64,000 nt of DNA from Rugosimonospora africana (GCF_016862975.1 NZ_BONZ01000013.1:372001-436000); one strand, 5' to 3'; numbered from the stretch's first letter, positions 46,863 through 58,259 are shown. Made by a program: numbers and translations. The notes: a model not told the origin generated them from the sequence alone.

Positions 46863-46866
<4 letters not shown>
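46180..46866 (+). CDS. purQ: FGAM synthase glutaminase subunit PurQ
   Basis: 228 aa. Class I glutamine amidotransferase: the nucleophile Cys85 in [11 protein letters not shown], and the His/Glu pair in [11 protein letters not shown] near residue 193. It releases ammonia from glutamine for PurL. Its ATG-like GTG overlaps the purS stop, and its TGA overlaps the purL start (ATGA). Confidence 0.96.
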
Positions 46867-49388
<2,522 letters not shown>

Positions 49389-49411
49389 GAGCACTCGGGA
49401 ACACCGGTTCC

Positions 49412-49453
49412 CGCTCCTGACAGAACGCTTCTGACACAACGCTCCTGACGGAA
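49412..49453 (+). repeat. three imperfect 14-bp repeats after purL
   Basis: CGCTCCTGACAGAA, CGCTTCTGACACAA and CGCTCCTGACGGAA lie in tandem between the purL stop and the terminator hairpin. Confidence 0.6.
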
Positions 49454-49485
49454 ATGGCCGCCGCGATCCGATCGCGGCGGCCATT
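49453..49485. terminator. 15-bp bidirectional terminator
   Basis: AATGGCCGCCGCGAT pairs perfectly with ATCGCGGCGGCCATT across CCG. It stands between the convergent purL and the Gly/Tyr-rich protein gene and ends both. Stem A/T ends give short A and T runs on both strands. Confidence 0.88.
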
Positions 49486-49504
49486 GACGTTCCGGCTGGC
49501 TGTC

Positions 49505-51580
49505 CTAGTCGTCGAGCCAATCCAGTGAGCGGCGTGTCTCCTGCGGCGGTGCGCCGTACCCGCCCCGCGGAGCGTGCCCGCCACGCTGCTGCTCGTACGG
49601 GTCCGCCGGCGGTTCGTACCCGCCCCGGGGCTCGTACCCGCCTCGCGGCTCACGCCCCGCCCGCGGTTGTTCGTCGCGCCCGCCGCCGTAGCCCGCGCCG
49701 GCGTCCGACCCGTACCCGGCGCGCGGGTCGTCGTAGCCGGGCTGGCCGCCGCCGTACGTGCCGCCGCCCCGACCCGCGGACGGCTGCTCGTAGCCGCCGG
49801 CCCCGGCGCCGTATCCGTCGCCGCTGTCGTACCGGCGGGTGCTGTCCTGGTATCCGCCGCCGGACTCGTACCCGCCGGAACCGGCATCGCGGCGACCCGA
49901 CTCGTACCCGCCCGACTCGTAACCACCGGAGTCGTACCCGCTGCCGGGCTCGTACCGGGACGTGGCCTGCGCGTCGCCGTAGCCCCCGCCGGGTTCGTAC
50001 CGGGAGGTCGCCTGGGCGTCGCCGTACCCGCCGCGTCGCGTGGGCTCACCGGCGCCGTATCCGCCGCCCGAGGAGGGAGCGGCGCCGTAGCCGCCACCGG
50101 AGGACGGGGGCTCGGCCCGGCCGTAGGTCGTCGGCTCGTTGTAGCCGTCGTAGTCGCGGTTCGGCGCGGCGTACGGGTCGGCGGCCGGCCGCTGTCCCGG
50201 GCCGCTGTGCGCCGGCTGGGTGGCGTCGTAGCCGCCCGGGCCGTCGTAGCCCCGGTCGTAGTCGCGCTGCGAGTCGCCGTAGCCGCCGCCGGCGTAGGGG
50301 TCGCTGCCGTACCCGTCGCCCGCGTAGGGCGCGGCGCCGTAGCCGGCCGGCTGGGTCGCCGGGTCGGGTGCGCCGTACGGGTCCGGATATTCGTCGACCA
50401 CCGGCCGGTGCATCATCGTCGGCGCGTCGGACATCGGGTCGCGGCCGACCATCGTCGGGTCGCCGTACCCGCCGCCGCGCTGAATCTGGGTCGCGTCGTT
50501 GCCGGCCCCTCGGTATGCGCCACGGCTCGCCGGTACGGGCGTCGGCCCCCGGCGCGGCATGCCGTCCTCGTCCTCGTCGTCTCCGGACTCGCCGTTCCGG
50601 CGGCGCCAGAGAATGATTCCAATCGCGGCGACACCGCCGAGGACCAGGATCGCGCCGAGCACGATGAGGATCGTGGAGAAACCGCTGCCGCTACCGGGGC
50701 CGGCCGCGGCGGCGCCGGTGTTCAGCGGCGCGAGGGATCCGGTCGGACCGGCCTGGGTGGGCAGCGGATCGTCGCTGGCGCTGGACGCGCTCGCCGGCGT
50801 GGAGGAGGTCAGGACGATCGCCGGCAGGGTGTACGTCTGGCCGGCGTCGACGTTCTGGCTGAGGTCCTTCTCCTGGTAGCCGTCCTTGGTGATGACGAAC
50901 GCGAGCACACCGGGCACGATCGGCTTGTTGTCGCTCGACTTGAACGAGAACCGCCCCGACGAGTCGGTGGTGTCCTTGTAGGTGTGATTGTCGTCATCCT
51001 GCATCGCGACCTGGGCGCCCGAGATCGGATCGCCGGTGGCGATGTCCTTCACCGTGCCGCTGACCTGGTTGACCGTGGTCGGCGCGGCCTGCGTCGTCTG
51101 CGGGGTCTGCGGCGGTACCTGAAGAACGATCTGCTGGTTGGCGGTCGCACCGCCATTGCCGTGGATGATGCCGCCCGGCGTCACCTGAACCTTGATGTTT
51201 CCGGATTCCTGCTGCCCGGGCGCCACATTCGGGTGCTGTGAGGCGGTCAGCGTCACGGTGTGCTGAACCGGGTTGTCCGGCTGGACCTGGTCGGTGAACG
51301 TGCAGTCGCCGTTGCACTTGATGTCAGGGCTCAGCGATGACGTGACGGTGGTGCTGTAATTCTGGGTGTCGGTGGCGCCGTCCGGCGCTGAGATTGTGAA
51401 ACTCAGGGTCGCCTGGCCGCCCGGCTGCAGCGTGGTCGGGCTGAGCTTGGTGATGGTGACCGTGGGATTGTCCCCTGGTGCCGCCTCAGCGGGCAGGGCC
51501 ACGCTACCCAGCGTTCCCGCTACCAACACCGCCATGAGTCCGGCACGCAGCGCCCAGGCTCGTCGGTGCGCAGTCAACAT
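49505..51580 (-). CDS. surface protein with Ig-like region, CnaB-like domain, one TM and long Gly/Tyr-rich tail
   Basis: 691 aa. Signal peptide (residues about 10-34, ending AEAAPGDNP), an Ig-like beta domain (about 35-140), a carboxypeptidase-regulatory or CnaB-like domain with VSGTVKDIATGDPISGAQVAM and SSGRFSFKSSD (about 170-260), a Ser/Ala linker, and one transmembrane helix (about 300-325). The cytoplasmic tail of about 350 residues is a low-complexity sequence of GGY, GYG, YD and RGGYE repeats, with TMxxR patches and a final RRSLDWLDD. No function is known; the tail resembles phase-separating proteins. Confidence 0.78.
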   Translation of the reverse strand: MLTAHRRAWALRAGLMAVLVAGTLGSVALPAEAAPGDNPTVTITKLSPTTLQPGGQATLSFTISAPDGATDTQNYSTTVTSSLSPDIKCNGDCTFTDQVQPDNPVQHTVTLTASQHPNVAPGQQESGNIKVQVTPGGIIHGNGGATANQQIVLQVPPQTPQTTQAAPTTVNQVSGTVKDIATGDPISGAQVAMQDDDNHTYKDTTDSSGRFSFKSSDNKPIVPGVLAFVITKDGYQEKDLSQNVDAGQTYTLPAIVLTSSTPASASSASDDPLPTQAGPTGSLAPLNTGAAAAGPGSGSGFSTILIVLGAILVLGGVAAIGIILWRRRNGESGDDEDEDGMPRRGPTPVPASRGAYRGAGNDATQIQRGGGYGDPTMVGRDPMSDAPTMMHRPVVDEYPDPYGAPDPATQPAGYGAAPYAGDGYGSDPYAGGGYGDSQRDYDRGYDGPGGYDATQPAHSGPGQRPAADPYAAPNRDYDGYNEPTTYGRAEPPSSGGGYGAAPSSGGGYGAGEPTRRGGYGDAQATSRYEPGGGYGDAQATSRYEPGSGYDSGGYESGGYESGRRDAGSGGYESGGGYQDSTRRYDSGDGYGAGAGGYEQPSAGRGGGTYGGGQPGYDDPRAGYGSDAGAGYGGGRDEQPRAGREPRGGYEPRGGYEPPADPYEQQRGGHAPRGGYGAPPQETRRSLDWLDD

Positions 51581-51705
51581 CCACCGCCCTTCCGTTTCGC
51601 CGCCCCCGTGCGATTACACCGTGGGCAACTATGCCTTGTCTGTTGGCGTGATGAAAGTCAGGGGGCATGCCGAACTAGCCCGGGTGCGAGCCGTATCGTC
51701 CCGAC

Positions 51706-52068
51706 GTGTCCCCTGTGCACCCCGGCCAAGCAGCGGTGGCCGCCGCCGTCCAGGCTCTCGACCAGGATCGGGAGCCGACCCGTGAGCTGCTCCGCGACGC
51801 TGTGCGATGGCTGCTGTCCGAACTCTCGTCGCGGGCCCCTGGCCGATCGGTGGAGGTGCGGGTTCCACCCTACGGCGCGATTCAGTGCATTCCCGGACCG
51901 CGACACACCAGGGGTACGCCGCCGAATGTCATCGAGACCGACCCGGTGACCTGGTTACGGCTTGCCACCGGCCGGTTGGACTGGGCGCAGGCGCGGGCGC
52001 AGGGTCGCGTGTCGGCCAGCGGGATCCGCACCGACATCTCTGAGCTGCTGCCACTTTGGACCGGCTGA
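51706..52068 (+). CDS. sterol carrier family protein
   Basis: 120 aa, GTG start. The pattern [46 protein letters not shown] and the ending [15 protein letters not shown] is the MDMPI/SCP-like fold of small actinobacterial sterol carrier family proteins, often next to purF. Its ligand is unknown. Confidence 0.85.
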   Translation: MSPVHPGQAAVAAAVQALDQDREPTRELLRDAVRWLLSELSSRAPGRSVEVRVPPYGAIQCIPGPRHTRGTPPNVIETDPVTWLRLATGRLDWAQARAQGRVSASGIRTDISELLPLWTG

Positions 52069-52207
52069 TCTCCCACCGCCCAGCTCACGGGTGCCGGCCC
52101 ATGCGTGGTCGATACGGAACGACCCCGAAAGGTGGCTCTCCGCTACTGCCTGGCGCTCGCGTACACTGACACGCGAACCGGAAAACCAGCGGCCCAAGGA
52201 GCGGCAA

Positions 52208-53737
52208 GTGCCCCGAGGCGACGGCCGATTGAGCCACGAGCTCGACCCTGGGCGCCCCGGCCCCCAGGATTCGTGTGGAGTCTTCGGCGTCTGGGCGCCG
52301 GGCGAAGAAGTCGCGAAGTTGACCTATTTCGGGCTGTACGCGCTGCAGCACCGTGGCCAGGAGGCCGCGGGCATCGCGGTGAGCGACGGCTCCGGCGTGG
52401 TCGTCTACAAGGATCTCGGCCTGGTCGCCCAGGTCTTCGACGAGCCGACCCTGGCAAGCCTCCGCGGCCACCTGGCGATCGGGCACGCGCGCTACTCCAC
52501 GACCGGCGGGTCAACCTGGGAAAACGCGCAGCCGACGATCCAGGCGACGATCACCGGCACGACAATCGCGCTGGCTCACAACGGCAATCTGGTCAACACG
52601 GCGGAGCTCGCCGCGAAGGTCCAGACCGAGGACGGCTCGACCAGCGACACGTCCTTGGTGACCGCGATGCTGGCCGGATATCCCGACCTGTCCGTCGAGG
52701 CCGCGGCGATGCGGGTGCTGCCGGAACTCAAGGGCGCGTTCAGCTTCGTGTTCATGGACGAGGACACGCTGTACGCGGCACGTGACGCGAACGGCGTGCG
52801 GCCGCTGGTGCTCGGCCGGCTGGACCGCGGCTGGGTGGTGGCCAGCGAGACGGCCGCCCTCGACATCGTCGGCGCCAGCGTGGTGCGGGAGATCGAGCCG
52901 GGCGAGTTGATCGCGATCGACGAGCACGGCCTGCGGTCGCAGCGCTTCGCCGCGCCCGACCCCAAGGGCTGCCTGTTCGAGTACGTCTACCTGGCCCGGC
53001 CGGACACCACCATCGTCGGAAGCAACGTCTACGCGACCAGGGTCGCGATCGGCCGCCGGCTCGCCCGCGAGCACCCGGTCGAGGCGGACCTGGTCATCCC
53101 GGTACCCGAGTCGGGCACTCCGGCAGCCATCGGCTACGCCGAGGAGTCCGGCATCCCGTACGGTTCCGGGCTGGTCAAAAACTCGTACGTCGGGCGTACC
53201 TTCATCCAGCCGTCCCAGACCATCCGCCAGCTCGGTGTCCGGCTGAAGCTGAACCCGCTGCGGCACGCGATCCGGGGACGCCGGATCGTAGTGGTCGACG
53301 ACTCGATCGTGCGGGGCAACACGCAACGGGCGATCGTCCGGATGCTGCGCGAGTCCGGGGCGCTCGAGGTGCACGTGCGCATCTCTTCGCCGCCGGTGAA
53401 GTGGCCGTGCTTCTACGGCATCGATTTCGCCACCCGGGCGGAGCTGATCGCCAACGGATTGGACACGGAGGGGATTCGGCGCTCCATCGGCGCCGACACC
53501 CTGGGCTATGTCTCACTGCCCGGTCTCATCGCCGCGACCGAGCAGCCCCCGACCCGGCTGTGCCGGGCATGTTTCGACGGGGAGTACCCGATCGGGCTCC
53601 CCGGCGACAACCTCATCGGCAAGCACGTGCTGGAGGGCGTCGGGCGTCGAGTGGCCGGAGATCCCGCCACCGACGGCAACGTCGACGCCCATGGTGCCGC
53701 CGATCCGGAGACCGCGGACGCACTGCTGCGTCAGTGA
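52208..53737 (+). CDS. purF: amidophosphoribosyltransferase
   Basis: 509 aa, GTG 52208 after AAGGAG. Residues 1-22 are a propeptide; after cleavage the catalytic Cys23 of DSCGVFGVW becomes the N-terminus. Cysteines in DPKGCLFEYVYLARPD, VKWPCFYGIDF and RLCRACFDGEYP form the Bacillus-type 4Fe-4S site. The PRPP loop is IVVVDDSIVRGNT. It catalyses the first step of purine synthesis. GGTCG and CGACC, facing each other at 52107 and 52120, enclose the ATACGGA heptamer shared with purSQL. Confidence 0.97.
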   Translation: MPRGDGRLSHELDPGRPGPQDSCGVFGVWAPGEEVAKLTYFGLYALQHRGQEAAGIAVSDGSGVVVYKDLGLVAQVFDEPTLASLRGHLAIGHARYSTTGGSTWENAQPTIQATITGTTIALAHNGNLVNTAELAAKVQTEDGSTSDTSLVTAMLAGYPDLSVEAAAMRVLPELKGAFSFVFMDEDTLYAARDANGVRPLVLGRLDRGWVVASETAALDIVGASVVREIEPGELIAIDEHGLRSQRFAAPDPKGCLFEYVYLARPDTTIVGSNVYATRVAIGRRLAREHPVEADLVIPVPESGTPAAIGYAEESGIPYGSGLVKNSYVGRTFIQPSQTIRQLGVRLKLNPLRHAIRGRRIVVVDDSIVRGNTQRAIVRMLRESGALEVHVRISSPPVKWPCFYGIDFATRAELIANGLDTEGIRRSIGADTLGYVSLPGLIAATEQPPTRLCRACFDGEYPIGLPGDNLIGKHVLEGVGRRVAGDPATDGNVDAHGAADPETADALLRQ

Positions 53738-53823
53738 CCACGGAGCAAAGACAAGTCGGCCCGGAGGCCGGCGAGGCGGAAACGCCGAACCAGGGGCGTA
53801 ACCGTCGTACGGAGGAGAGAACA

Positions 53824-54951
53824 GTGACGCAGACTGAGCGCGCCGACATCCAACACCAGCCGTGGACCGGGGGAAACGGGCGCTCCGCCCGTAAACGGAC
53901 AGTAACCTACGCCGATGCCGGTGTCTCGATACACGCCGGGGAGCAGGCCGTCGAGCTGCTCAAGAAGAAGGTCCACCGCACGCTGCGGCCCGAGGTGATG
54001 GGCGACGTCGGCGGCTTCGCGGGACTGTTCCGGCTCGACATGAAGAAGTACAAGCAGCCGGTATTGGCCTCCTCCGCGGACGGCGTGGGCACCAAGTTGA
54101 CCGTGGCGCAGGCCATGGACATCCACGACACGGTCGGCATCGACTTGGTCGCGATGGTCGTCGACGACCTGGTCGCGTGCGGCGCCGAGCCGCTGTTCCT
54201 GCTCGACTACATCGCCTGCGGCGAGGTCGTACCGGAGCGGGTCGCGGAGATCGCCGCGGGGATCGCGGACGGCTGCCGGGCGGCCGGCTGCGCGCTGCTG
54301 GGCGGGGAGACCGCCGAGCACCCCGGCGTGATGCGTTCGCACGAGTACGACATCTCGGGCACCGGGGTCGGGGTCGTGGAAGCCGACGCGATCCTGGACC
54401 GGGAGAACGTGGAACTCGGCGACGTCGTCATCGCCATGGGCTCGTCCGGCCTGCACTCCAACGGATATTCGCTGGTACGGCACGTGCTGCTGTCCGGCGC
54501 CGGCCGAATGCGGCTGGAGACCATCGTCGACGAGCTGGGTAAGGAGCGCAGCCTGGGCGAGGAGCTGCTCACCCCGACCAGGATCTACGCGCGCGACTGC
54601 CTCGGCCTGGTCGAGGAGTGCGACGTGCGGGTGTTCGCGCACATCACCGGCGGCGGCATCCCGGGCAACCTGGTCCGGGTTCTGCCGGACGGCGTGGACG
54701 CCGTGGTCAACCGCGCCACCTGGCGCCCGCAGCCGATCTTCGACCTGGTGCAGACCAGGGGACGCATCGACGGCGCCGACATGGAGAGCACCTTCAACAT
54801 GGGCGTGGGGATGATGGCGGTCGTCTCGCCCGAGGACGCGGACCGGGCACTGGCGTTCCTGGCTGCCCGCAAGGTGCCGGCGTGGGTCGCCGGGGAGATC
54901 GTCGAGGGCACCGGCACGGTGCAGATGGTGGGGTCGTACACCCGGGGCTGA
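53824..54951 (+). CDS. purM: phosphoribosylformylglycinamidine cyclo-ligase
   Basis: 375 aa, GTG 53824 after GGAGGAGAG. The N-terminal 28 residues are variable. Conserved motifs are VTYADAGVSIHAGEQAVELLK, SSADGVGTKLTVAQ, DLVACGAEPLFLLDYIACG and GMSSSGLHSNGYSLVR-like MGSSGLHSNGYSLVR. It closes the imidazole ring of AIR. It follows purF by 86 bases and ends before a structured spacer. Confidence 0.97.
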   Translation: MTQTERADIQHQPWTGGNGRSARKRTVTYADAGVSIHAGEQAVELLKKKVHRTLRPEVMGDVGGFAGLFRLDMKKYKQPVLASSADGVGTKLTVAQAMDIHDTVGIDLVAMVVDDLVACGAEPLFLLDYIACGEVVPERVAEIAAGIADGCRAAGCALLGGETAEHPGVMRSHEYDISGTGVGVVEADAILDRENVELGDVVIAMGSSGLHSNGYSLVRHVLLSGAGRMRLETIVDELGKERSLGEELLTPTRIYARDCLGLVEECDVRVFAHITGGGIPGNLVRVLPDGVDAVVNRATWRPQPIFDLVQTRGRIDGADMESTFNMGVGMMAVVSPEDADRALAFLAARKVPAWVAGEIVEGTGTVQMVGSYTRG

Positions 54952-54965
54952 GGGCGGCGACGACA

Positions 54966-55033
54966 CGATTCAGGAACGGCCGGTTACGGGCCGTCGGCTA
55001 GCCGGTACGGCCGGGAGCCCCTAGTCTGAATCG
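54966..55033 (+). promoter_or_regulatory. structured spacer: purM terminator or rSAM-gene promoter
   Basis: CGATTCAG (54966-54973) is mirrored by CTGAATCG (55026-55033), enclosing ACGGCC/GGCCGT and the palindrome CGGCTAGCCG. TAGTCT at 55022-55027 is a plausible -10 for the radical SAM gene and overlaps the right outer arm. Confidence 0.5.
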
Positions 55034-55084
55034 ACACTCCCCCGAACGGAGGAGGGGACTTTGTCGTCTCCTAGGTGGAGCGGG

Positions 55085-56179
55085 ATGCGCGGGATAGCCG
55101 TGGTTCCGTCGTACGTGATCATGCAGCCCACGACCTTGTGCAACCTCGACTGCGTGTACTGCTACCTCCCCTTCCGGGCGACGGATCGGCGGATGCCGGT
55201 TCCGGTGGCCGAGGCGGTCGCCGCCTCGGTGAACACCTGGGCCGGGCAGGCGCCCCGGTTTTCCGTGGTGTGGCACGGCGGCGAGCCGACCAGTGTCGGG
55301 CGGCCCCACCTGGAACGGCTCATGGCTCCGTTCACCGGCGTCGAGCACCACATCCAGACCAACGCCACGCTCATCGACGACGCCTGGTGCGAGTACTTCA
55401 TCGAGCACGGGGTGAGAGTCGGGGTCAGCGTCGACGGCCCCGAGCACCTGGCCGAGCGGCGGGTGCTGCGCGGCGCCGCGCCGGCGCACGACCGCATCCT
55501 GCGCGGCATCGCCGCGCTCCGTCGGCACGAGATCCCGTTCGCCGCCCTGTGCGTGGTGTCCGACCCCCGGCCGGGCCTGGCGGCCGAGCTGTACGGCTTC
55601 TTCCTCGACCTGGGCTGCTACGCGCTCGGCATCAACGTCGAGGAGCGGGAGGGCGTCAACGTACGCGGCACCGGGTTCGCCGGCAGCGCCGTGCAGACGT
55701 TCTGGGCCGAGCTGACGGCCGCGTGGCGGGCCGATCCGCGGATCGAGCTGCGGGAGATCGAGTGGGCCCTGCGGTACGCCGGAGCGGTCCTGTCCGGCAC
55801 CGACGACCAGCTGCTGCCGCGGCAGTTCGATCCGATCCCGGCGATCGGCCAGGACGGCCGGGTCGTGTTGCTGTCCCCGGAGCTGGCCGGCTTCGTCGAC
55901 GCCCGGTACGGCGACTTCTCCTCCGGCAACGTGCTGGACCGCCCGCTCCACGAGATCGTCGCGAGCGCGGCGGAGAAGTCCGAGGGCTGGATCGGCGAGT
56001 ACCTGTCCGGTGTCGAGGCGTGCCGGGCGAGCTGCCCGTACTTCGGCTTCTGTGGCGGGGCGCACGCCTCCAACCGGTACTTCGAGCACGGCCGGTTCGA
56101 CGGCACCCAGACAGACCACTGCCGTAACAGCAAGATCCGCCTGTTGGAGGGAGTGCTGGAGTATGCCCGAGGGCACTGA
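55085..56179 (+). CDS. radical SAM/SPASM peptide maturase (cyclophane-forming type)
   Basis: 364 aa from ATG 55085 with GGTGGAG upstream; a TTG at 55061 also has a good ribosome site and would add eight residues. The 4Fe-4S motif is TTLCNLDCVYCYLP, followed by VWHGGEPT. The C-terminal SPASM-type cysteines are CRASCPYFGFCGGAH and a final C in TQTDHCRNSK. This fits the maturases that install three-residue cyclophanes at aromatic side chains of RiPP precursors (XyeB, GrrM, FxsB and, as far as I remember, AmcB types). The precursor-like gene overlaps its end by 17 bases. The pair interrupts the conserved block between purM and DUF3073. Confidence 0.85.
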   Translation: MRGIAVVPSYVIMQPTTLCNLDCVYCYLPFRATDRRMPVPVAEAVAASVNTWAGQAPRFSVVWHGGEPTSVGRPHLERLMAPFTGVEHHIQTNATLIDDAWCEYFIEHGVRVGVSVDGPEHLAERRVLRGAAPAHDRILRGIAALRRHEIPFAALCVVSDPRPGLAAELYGFFLDLGCYALGINVEEREGVNVRGTGFAGSAVQTFWAELTAAWRADPRIELREIEWALRYAGAVLSGTDDQLLPRQFDPIPAIGQDGRVVLLSPELAGFVDARYGDFSSGNVLDRPLHEIVASAAEKSEGWIGEYLSGVEACRASCPYFGFCGGAHASNRYFEHGRFDGTQTDHCRNSKIRLLEGVLEYARGH

Positions 56180-56351
56180 GTCGATCGCCGAGCGGGTACG
56201 GGCCGCCGAACCGGGCCTGGTCGCGATGCTGGCCGAGGCGGAGCGTACGTGGCATGCCCGCGTCCCGGACCGGGGTACCGGCGCTGGACGCTGGCGCCCG
56301 TTCGAGGACGCGTTCCCGACCTTCTACCAGTTCACCAACAGGCCCCGGTAG
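56163..56351 (+). CDS. candidate RiPP precursor peptide with aromatic core
   Basis: 62 aa, ATG 56163, overlapping the maturase stop by 17 bases, so translation is coupled. Residues 1-35 form a charged helical leader (ESIAERVRAAEPGLVAMLAE). The end, residues 44-62, reads WRPFEDAFPTFYQFTNRPR. Aromatic residues at 44, 47, 51, 54, 55 and 57 suit three-residue rings at WRP, FED, FPT, FYQ and FTN, with N59 as a typical acceptor in the last. The assignment as substrate is inference from position and motif spacing; no protease or exporter gene is adjacent. Confidence 0.75.
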   Translation: MPEGTESIAERVRAAEPGLVAMLAEAERTWHARVPDRGTGAGRWRPFEDAFPTFYQFTNRPR

Positions 56352-56382
56352 CGACGGCTCACCGACGGATCACGGTGACGAA

Positions 56383-56577
56383 CTGCCCAGGCTTTGCCGA
56401 GGATCGACCCAGCCGGTAAACGCACGAGTTCCGGACGCGTCCGATGCCGCCGGTACCGAGCAGCCGGGATCGACTCTCGGTGGCGACCCGGAGCGGCTGT
56501 CCGCATGCGGGTGCCGACGGGCTGGGGCCGGTCCGGAGTGTGATGGATCACACTGGGTGTTCTGGCGGCACACTTAA
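56383..56577 (+). pseudogene. CDGSH iron-sulfur motif fragment
   Basis: In the frame ending with TAA at 56575-56577, the last residues read CGCRRAGAGPECDGSHWVFW. This fits C-x-C-x2-x-x3-P-x-C-D-G-S-H, the 2Fe-2S motif of CDGSH proteins. No standard start codon lies between 56341 and the motif; the only ATG is at 56254, inside the precursor gene in another frame. It is either a decayed CDGSH gene or a short unusual protein. The end is shared with the following terminator. Confidence 0.4.
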
Positions 56578-56613
56578 GCACGCGGGAGATGCCGCGTGCT
56601 TTGTGTGTGCCGC
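56565..56613. terminator. two-part terminator hairpin
   Basis: AAGCACGCGG (56576-56585) pairs with CCGCGTGCTT (56592-56601) around GAGATG, and GCGGCACAC (56565-56573) pairs with GTGTGCCGC (56605-56613) outside it. It separates the RiPP genes from the convergent DUF3073 gene. Confidence 0.85.
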
Positions 56614-56620
56614 TCAGTCC

Positions 56621-56842
56621 TTACCGGCGTCCGGGCGCCCAAGCGCCGTCGTCCGGCTCGTCCTCGTCGTCCTCGTCGTCCGAGTCTTCGTCGAGGAACT
56701 CGCCGTAGTTGTCGAAGTGCTCCTTCGACTTCTCGCTGCTGGCGAGCTCGCGCTGCAGTGCAGCGAGGTCGGTGTTGGGGGAGTGGTACTTCAACTCCCG
56801 GGCCACCTTTGTCTGCTTCGCCTTAGCTCGGCCGCGCCCCAT
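56621..56842 (-). CDS. DUF3073 family small protein
   Basis: 73 aa from the ATG at 56842. MGRGRAKAKQTKVARELKYHSPNTDLAALQRELA is the conserved DUF3073 part; the tail is Asp/Glu-rich with LDEDSDDEDDEDEPDD. In Streptomyces a DUF3073 gene (SCO4088 from memory) lies between purM and vdh, and the same place is seen here except for the inserted RiPP pair. Role unknown. An ATG six codons upstream is less family-like. Confidence 0.9.
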   Translation of the reverse strand: MGRGRAKAKQTKVARELKYHSPNTDLAALQRELASSEKSKEHFDNYGEFLDEDSDDEDDEDEPDDGAWAPGRR

Positions 56843-57064
56843 GGCTCGACCCCCTCGCACAGAATTACGGGGCAGCCCAATCCAGACGCGCCCCGATGAC
56901 TACAGGCATCTCTCGTGGCTCATACGGTACATGTCGAGAGCCAGGTTCGGCACCTCGGCCCTCCGCCACCCGGTCCTTACCCGCCGTCCGGCCCGCCGAT
57001 CGGAGGCGGCGAGCCGGACGGCGGTCGCTACGTCAATCGGCCGCTGTCTGCCGATGGCGCGGGA

Positions 57065-58129
57065 TCACAGCCTGATTGTCCGCAATCGCCCGACTTCGGC
57101 CATGCGTCGCTCGGCCAGTCGGTCCGCCGCGGCCGCCGGAGGCACACCTTCGGCGTCGGCCAGGGAGAGGATCTGCCGGGTGGTGTCGTAAATCTTGGTG
57201 GCCCGGAGCTTGGCCCGGTCGAAATTGAACCCCTCGATCTCGTCGGCCACCTGGATCACACCGCCGGCATTGATCACGTAATCCGGTACGTACAGGACGC
57301 CACGATCGGCGAGCACCTTGTCGATGCCCGGGTGGGCGAGCTGGTTGTTGGCCGCGCCCGCGACGATCTTCGCGCGCAGCGCCGGTACGGTCTCGTCGTC
57401 CAGGGCCGCACCGAGGGCACAGGGCGCGTAGACGTCGATGTCGGAGCGGACCAGTGCCTCGGCGGTGTCCAGGAGGTCCACCTGCGGGTACGTCGCCCGT
57501 GCCCAGCCCAGCGCCCGCTCTGAGACGTCTGTGGCGACGACCGAGGCGCCGTCCTCGATCAGGTGCGCGGTCAGGACCTTGCCGACCTTGCCCAGTCCGG
57601 CGACGCCGACCGTGCGGCCGGCCAGCGACGGCGTGCCCCACTGGTGCTCGGCGGCGGCGCGCATCCCCTGGAAGACGCCCCAGGCGGTAAGGATCGACGA
57701 GTCGCCCGCACCGCCGTGCTCCACGCTGCGCCCGGTCACGAACTTCGTCTCCCGGGCCACGATGTCCATGTCGTGCACGTACGTGCCGACGTCGCAGGCC
57801 GTGTAGTAACGACCGCCCAGGGACGCCACGAACCGGCCGTACGCGCGCAGCAGCGGTTCGGACTTGTCCCGCTCCGGGTCGCCCCAGATCACGGCCTTGC
57901 CGCCGCCGAGGTCGAGCCCGGCGAGCGCATTCTTGTAGGCCATGCCACGAGAGAGTTCGAGCACATCGTGCAACGCATCGGCTTCGGACTCGTACGGGTA
58001 GAACCGGGTGCCTCCCAGGGCCGGCCCGAGCGCCGTCGAGTAGATCGCGATGATCGCTCGCAAGCCGGACTGTTTGTCCTGGCAGAACACGACTTGTTCG
58101 TGATCGCTGTCACTGTTGAACACGCCCAT
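57065..58129 (-). CDS. vdh: valine (branched-chain amino acid) dehydrogenase
   Basis: 354 aa, ATG 58129 with GGAG six bases upstream. It is close in sequence to Streptomyces Vdh: [17 protein letters not shown], the catalytic Lys region [15 protein letters not shown] near residue 75-89, [12 protein letters not shown], and the NAD Rossmann loop [13 protein letters not shown] near 173. It oxidatively deaminates Val, Leu or Ile to keto acids, which feed branched-chain fatty acids and secondary metabolites. A frame extension to 58249 lacks a ribosome site. Confidence 0.94.
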   Translation of the reverse strand: MGVFNSDSDHEQVVFCQDKQSGLRAIIAIYSTALGPALGGTRFYPYESEADALHDVLELSRGMAYKNALAGLDLGGGKAVIWGDPERDKSEPLLRAYGRFVASLGGRYYTACDVGTYVHDMDIVARETKFVTGRSVEHGGAGDSSILTAWGVFQGMRAAAEHQWGTPSLAGRTVGVAGLGKVGKVLTAHLIEDGASVVATDVSERALGWARATYPQVDLLDTAEALVRSDIDVYAPCALGAALDDETVPALRAKIVAGAANNQLAHPGIDKVLADRGVLYVPDYVINAGGVIQVADEIEGFNFDRAKLRATKIYDTTRQILSLADAEGVPPAAAADRLAERRMAEVGRLRTIRL

Positions 58130-58259
58130 GGCAACACTCCCTCGTGGGGTCCGCGTCTCGTATCCGGCGGGGTGTTGCCGGATATCACGAACTCTAATGC
58201 CGCCGGCCTGTTGCGTACGCGGCAGCGAAACCACCGTCCGGCGTGGCACGATCGCGTGC

